A stretch of 64,000 bases of DNA from Streptomyces sp. ML-6. Its GTDB lineage: Bacteria > Actinomycetota > Actinomycetes > Streptomycetales > Streptomycetaceae. The stretch lies in NCBI RefSeq assembly GCF_030116705.1, contig NZ_JAOTIK010000001.1, positions 1,879,001 through 1,943,000 of the forward strand, in the 5' to 3' direction. Every line of letters starts with the position of its first letter. The stretch's first letter is position 1. Under the pieces are notes generated by a model. That model was not told the DNA's origin. It searched no databases and saw only the letters and a program-made list of their open reading frames with translations. This document shows, one piece after another, positions 62,211 to 64,000 of this stretch. Position numbers and translations under genes: made by a program.

Positions 62211-62211
62211 C

Positions 62212-62244
62212 CCGGTCCGGGCCCGGGGCTCGGACCCGGACCGG
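62212..62244. terminator. Hairpin between convergent genes
   Basis: CCGGTCCGGG (62212-62221) and its complement (62235-62244) follow the PPOX stop immediately. Confidence 0.7.
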
Positions 62245-62302
62245 TGGCCGGCGCGGGGTGGCTGCGGCCCCGTGCCGGACCCCGGTGACCGGGTCGGGCC
62301 CG

Positions 62303-63112
62303 TCAGTGCCCGGTGGAGGGCGGGAGGGCCGGGCGGGTCGCGACGACGACGGTCGCGTACCGCTCCTCGGAGGTGACCACGCGCGGGATCAGACCGCTGC
62401 GGGCCACGGTCTCCTCGGCCCGCGCCGCCTGCCGTTCGCTCGTCTCGACCAGCAGGTGCCCGCCCGGGGCCAGCCAGCGCGGGGCCTCGGCGGCGACCCG
62501 GCGCAGGACGTCGAGGCCGTCCGCGCCGCCGTCGAGCGCCACCCTCGGTTCGTGGATGCGGGCCTCGGGCGGCAGCAGTTCGACGTCCTGGGTCGGTACG
62601 TACGGCACGTTGGCCAGCAGGATCTCCACCCGGCCGCGCAGCGCGGCGGGCAGCGGGTCGAAGAGGTCGCCCTCGTGGACGCGGCCCACTGCGCCGAGGT
62701 TGCGGCGGGCGCAGCGCACGGCGGCGGGTTCGACGTCGCAGGCGTGCAGTTCGACCCGGCCCAGCTTCGCGGCGAGCGCGGCGCCGAGGGCTCCCGAGCC
62801 GCAGCAGAGGTCGACGACGACCGCCTCGGGGCCGGCGAGTGCGGCGGCCCGTTCCACCAGGAACTCGGTGCGGCGGCGGGGTACGAAGACGCCGGGGTCC
62901 ACGGCGATCCGCAGACCGCTGAACTCGGCCCAGCCGAGGACGTGTTCCAGGGGGAGTCCGGCGGCCCGCCGTTCGACCATGGCCGCGAGGCTCGCGGGGT
63001 CGGGGGCGGTGGAGACGATCAACTCCGCCTCGTCCTCGGCGAATACGCAGCCTGCGGCGCGGAGCGCGGTGACGACGGCGGGGAGGGAGAGCGGTGGGGC
63101 GATGGTCGACAT
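62303..63112 (-). CDS. PrmC-related class I methyltransferase (putative N5-glutamine methyltransferase)
   Basis: The 269-residue protein begins with a short helical domain with VFAEDEAELIVSTAPDP, then LEHVLGWAEFSGLRIAVDPGVFVPRRRTEFLVE, and the SAM-binding loop VVVDLCCGSGALGAALAAKLG. The substrate motif is NVPYVP, matching the NPPY motif of glutamine methyltransferases except that its second residue is V. This fits the TIGR03704 group, PrmC-like proteins of uncertain target. The variant NVPY instead of NPPY is notable for activity. It starts at ATG 63112. Confidence 0.85.
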   Translation of the reverse strand: MSTIAPPLSLPAVVTALRAAGCVFAEDEAELIVSTAPDPASLAAMVERRAAGLPLEHVLGWAEFSGLRIAVDPGVFVPRRRTEFLVERAAALAGPEAVVVDLCCGSGALGAALAAKLGRVELHACDVEPAAVRCARRNLGAVGRVHEGDLFDPLPAALRGRVEILLANVPYVPTQDVELLPPEARIHEPRVALDGGADGLDVLRRVAAEAPRWLAPGGHLLVETSERQAARAEETVARSGLIPRVVTSEERYATVVVATRPALPPSTGH

Positions 63113-63346
63113 GGGAGCGGAGCCTTTCGGGGAAGCCGATGGGCGCTCCGCGGTCGACTACCTGGGGCCGACGCGACCCTGCGGGGTGAGCACCCGTTCT
63201 GATCCAGCGGTAATGGGTCTCACCTCCTCGGTCGTGGTCCCCCGTGGTGGGGATGCGTCACCTTACCCCATGCCCCGGCCGGTTCCCGCCGAGCCGGTCG
63301 AGGCGGTCCTCGACCGGATGTCCTGACGGTTCGACGGCACGGGACG

Positions 63347-63386
63347 ACGGCGGGGGCGGCACCGCGCTCGGTGCCGCCCCCGCCGT
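63347..63386. terminator. Strong hairpin downstream of the TolB-like gene
   Basis: ACGGCGGGGGCGGCACCG (63347-63364) and its complement (63369-63386) form an 18-bp stem, 31 bp past the 3' end of the minus-strand gene. The upstream part of this 304-bp gap (63113-63346) shows no gene. Confidence 0.85.
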
Positions 63387-63416
63387 GGTCGCCGTCCGTG
63401 CGTCCGTGGGCTCGGC

Positions 63417-64000
63417 TCAGCGCGTCGTCGTGGTCGCCACCGCCACCGGTGACGAGCCGCCCTTCACCGCCATGCGGGGCTTGCCCGTCCCGTCCGCCGG
63501 TACGGTCCAGACGTCGCTCTTCCGACCGGATTCGCCCGGCAGTCCGTAGGCGAGCGTGTCGTCGTCCAGCCAGGCCGCCTGGTCGTCGACGCTGCGTTCC
63601 TCCGCGAGGGGTGTCTCGCGCATGGTCCGCAGGTCGAGCACGTACAGCCGCCAGGGCGCGGCCACGTCGTCGGAGACCTTCTTCTTGAAGGCCAGCCGGG
63701 TGTTGTCGGGCGACAGGGAGGGGCACTCGACGTTCTGCCGCAGCGCCTTCGCCGACCAGTCCCGCATGTTCCCCTCGACGAGGTACGTGCGGCCCTTGGT
63801 GGAGACGGTCGCGTAGAAGCGGTTGTCGTCGCGGGCGAAGGTCACCCCCCAGTAGTTGACGTCGGGGGCGTGGTAGCGGGCGCCGTCGATGGTGAGGGGG
63901 AGGGTCTCGATGGACTTGATGAGGTAGCCGGTGCGCAGGTCGAGGATGGCGGTGCGGGTCGAGAAGGCCGTGGTGGCGTACGAGTCGCCGGTCGTGAACA
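63417..64000 (-). CDS. TolB-like beta-propeller protein, C-terminal part (5' end outside window)
   Basis: The frame is open from the window edge (FTTGDSYATTAFSTRTAILDLRTG, DGARYHAPDVNYWGV) and reaches TGA at 63417. PD40-type blades are visible: GVTFARDDNRFYATVSTKGRTYLVEG, CPSLSPDNTRLAFKKKV, AAWLDDDTLAYGLPG and DVWTVPADGTGKPRM. The SPDNTRLAF and TLAYG patterns are TolB/WD40-like repeats. In Streptomyces such proteins are often membrane or secreted and co-translocated by unknown routes. Start and any signal peptide lie beyond position 64000. A strong terminator follows. Confidence 0.85.
   Translation of the reverse strand, partial: FTTGDSYATTAFSTRTAILDLRTGYLIKSIETLPLTIDGARYHAPDVNYWGVTFARDDNRFYATVSTKGRTYLVEGNMRDWSAKALRQNVECPSLSPDNTRLAFKKKVSDDVAAPWRLYVLDLRTMRETPLAEERSVDDQAAWLDDDTLAYGLPGESGRKSDVWTVPADGTGKPRMAVKGGSSPVAVATTTTR

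Noticed and set aside
58613..63202. Long open plus-strand frame opposite glnE
   Set aside because: It overlaps glnE and the PrmC-like gene on the opposite strand and contains no recognisable protein.

Overview
This window is chromosomal DNA of a Streptomyces species or a very close relative. GC content is very high, GTG starts are frequent, and several promoters appear leaderless. Gene order matches the S. coelicolor segment aceE - lipB/lipA - glnA - glnII - maltose/amylase cluster - glnE as I remember it. I found no rRNA, tRNA, IS element, phage or CRISPR array.

Layout. Positions 1-7288 carry the 3' end of aceE, a WYL regulator, a DUF4240-type protein, a GNAT acetyltransferase, a TIGR01777-type epimerase, an FAD amine-oxidase-like protein, and a helix-turn-helix/TPR regulator whose two halves lie in different frames. 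Positions 7554-10723 hold the lipoate genes lipB and lipA, a 66-residue conserved protein and a DUF4191 membrane protein. RDD and glnA follow, with a clear GlnR operator before glnA. Positions 13518-18957 hold small secreted or membrane proteins, including a proline-alanine-repeat protein, an ArsC-like protein, and a hydrolase/MarR divergent pair with a palindromic operator.

Positions 19043-24008 hold an unknown protein, a Gfo/Idh/MocA oxidoreductase and a two-gene unit. That unit is a TROVE/Ro60-like helical plus vWA protein followed by an ARPP-2-like protein, and it is the most promising candidate for an under-described system here. glnII follows with its own GlnR operator, then a tiny ORF, a GlnRII-type winged-helix regulator and a two-component system whose response regulator starts at an overlapping TTG.

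Positions 28491-38515 hold a GH89 alpha-N-acetylglucosaminidase with an apparent one-base frameshift, a secreted protein made of 21 glutamine-rich repeats, a SARP regulator, a sigma-like membrane-anchored protein and a two-gene diiron-hydrolase-like/ferredoxin-reductase operon. Positions 38577-41482 hold a TetR regulator and an AfsR-like ATPase/TPR regulator.

Positions 41675-57334 form a complete starch/maltodextrin module. It contains a very large amylopullulanase, a GH13/CBM20 alpha-amylase, a GH13 alpha-glucosidase, MalE-MalF-MalG transport genes without an ATPase, and two closely similar LacI-family regulators, one at each end. TTGCA-containing palindromes sit in the amylase and malE/malR control regions. 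The enzymes outside the cell would cut starch to maltodextrins, MalEFG would import them with an ATPase encoded elsewhere, and the alpha-glucosidase would finish degradation.

Positions 57481-64000 hold a PAP2-family membrane protein, glnE (adenylyltransferase for GlnA), a PPOX-fold protein, a PrmC-related methyltransferase and the end of a TolB-like protein. Nitrogen control (glnA, glnII, GlnRII-like gene, glnE) is therefore spread over about 50 kb within the window.
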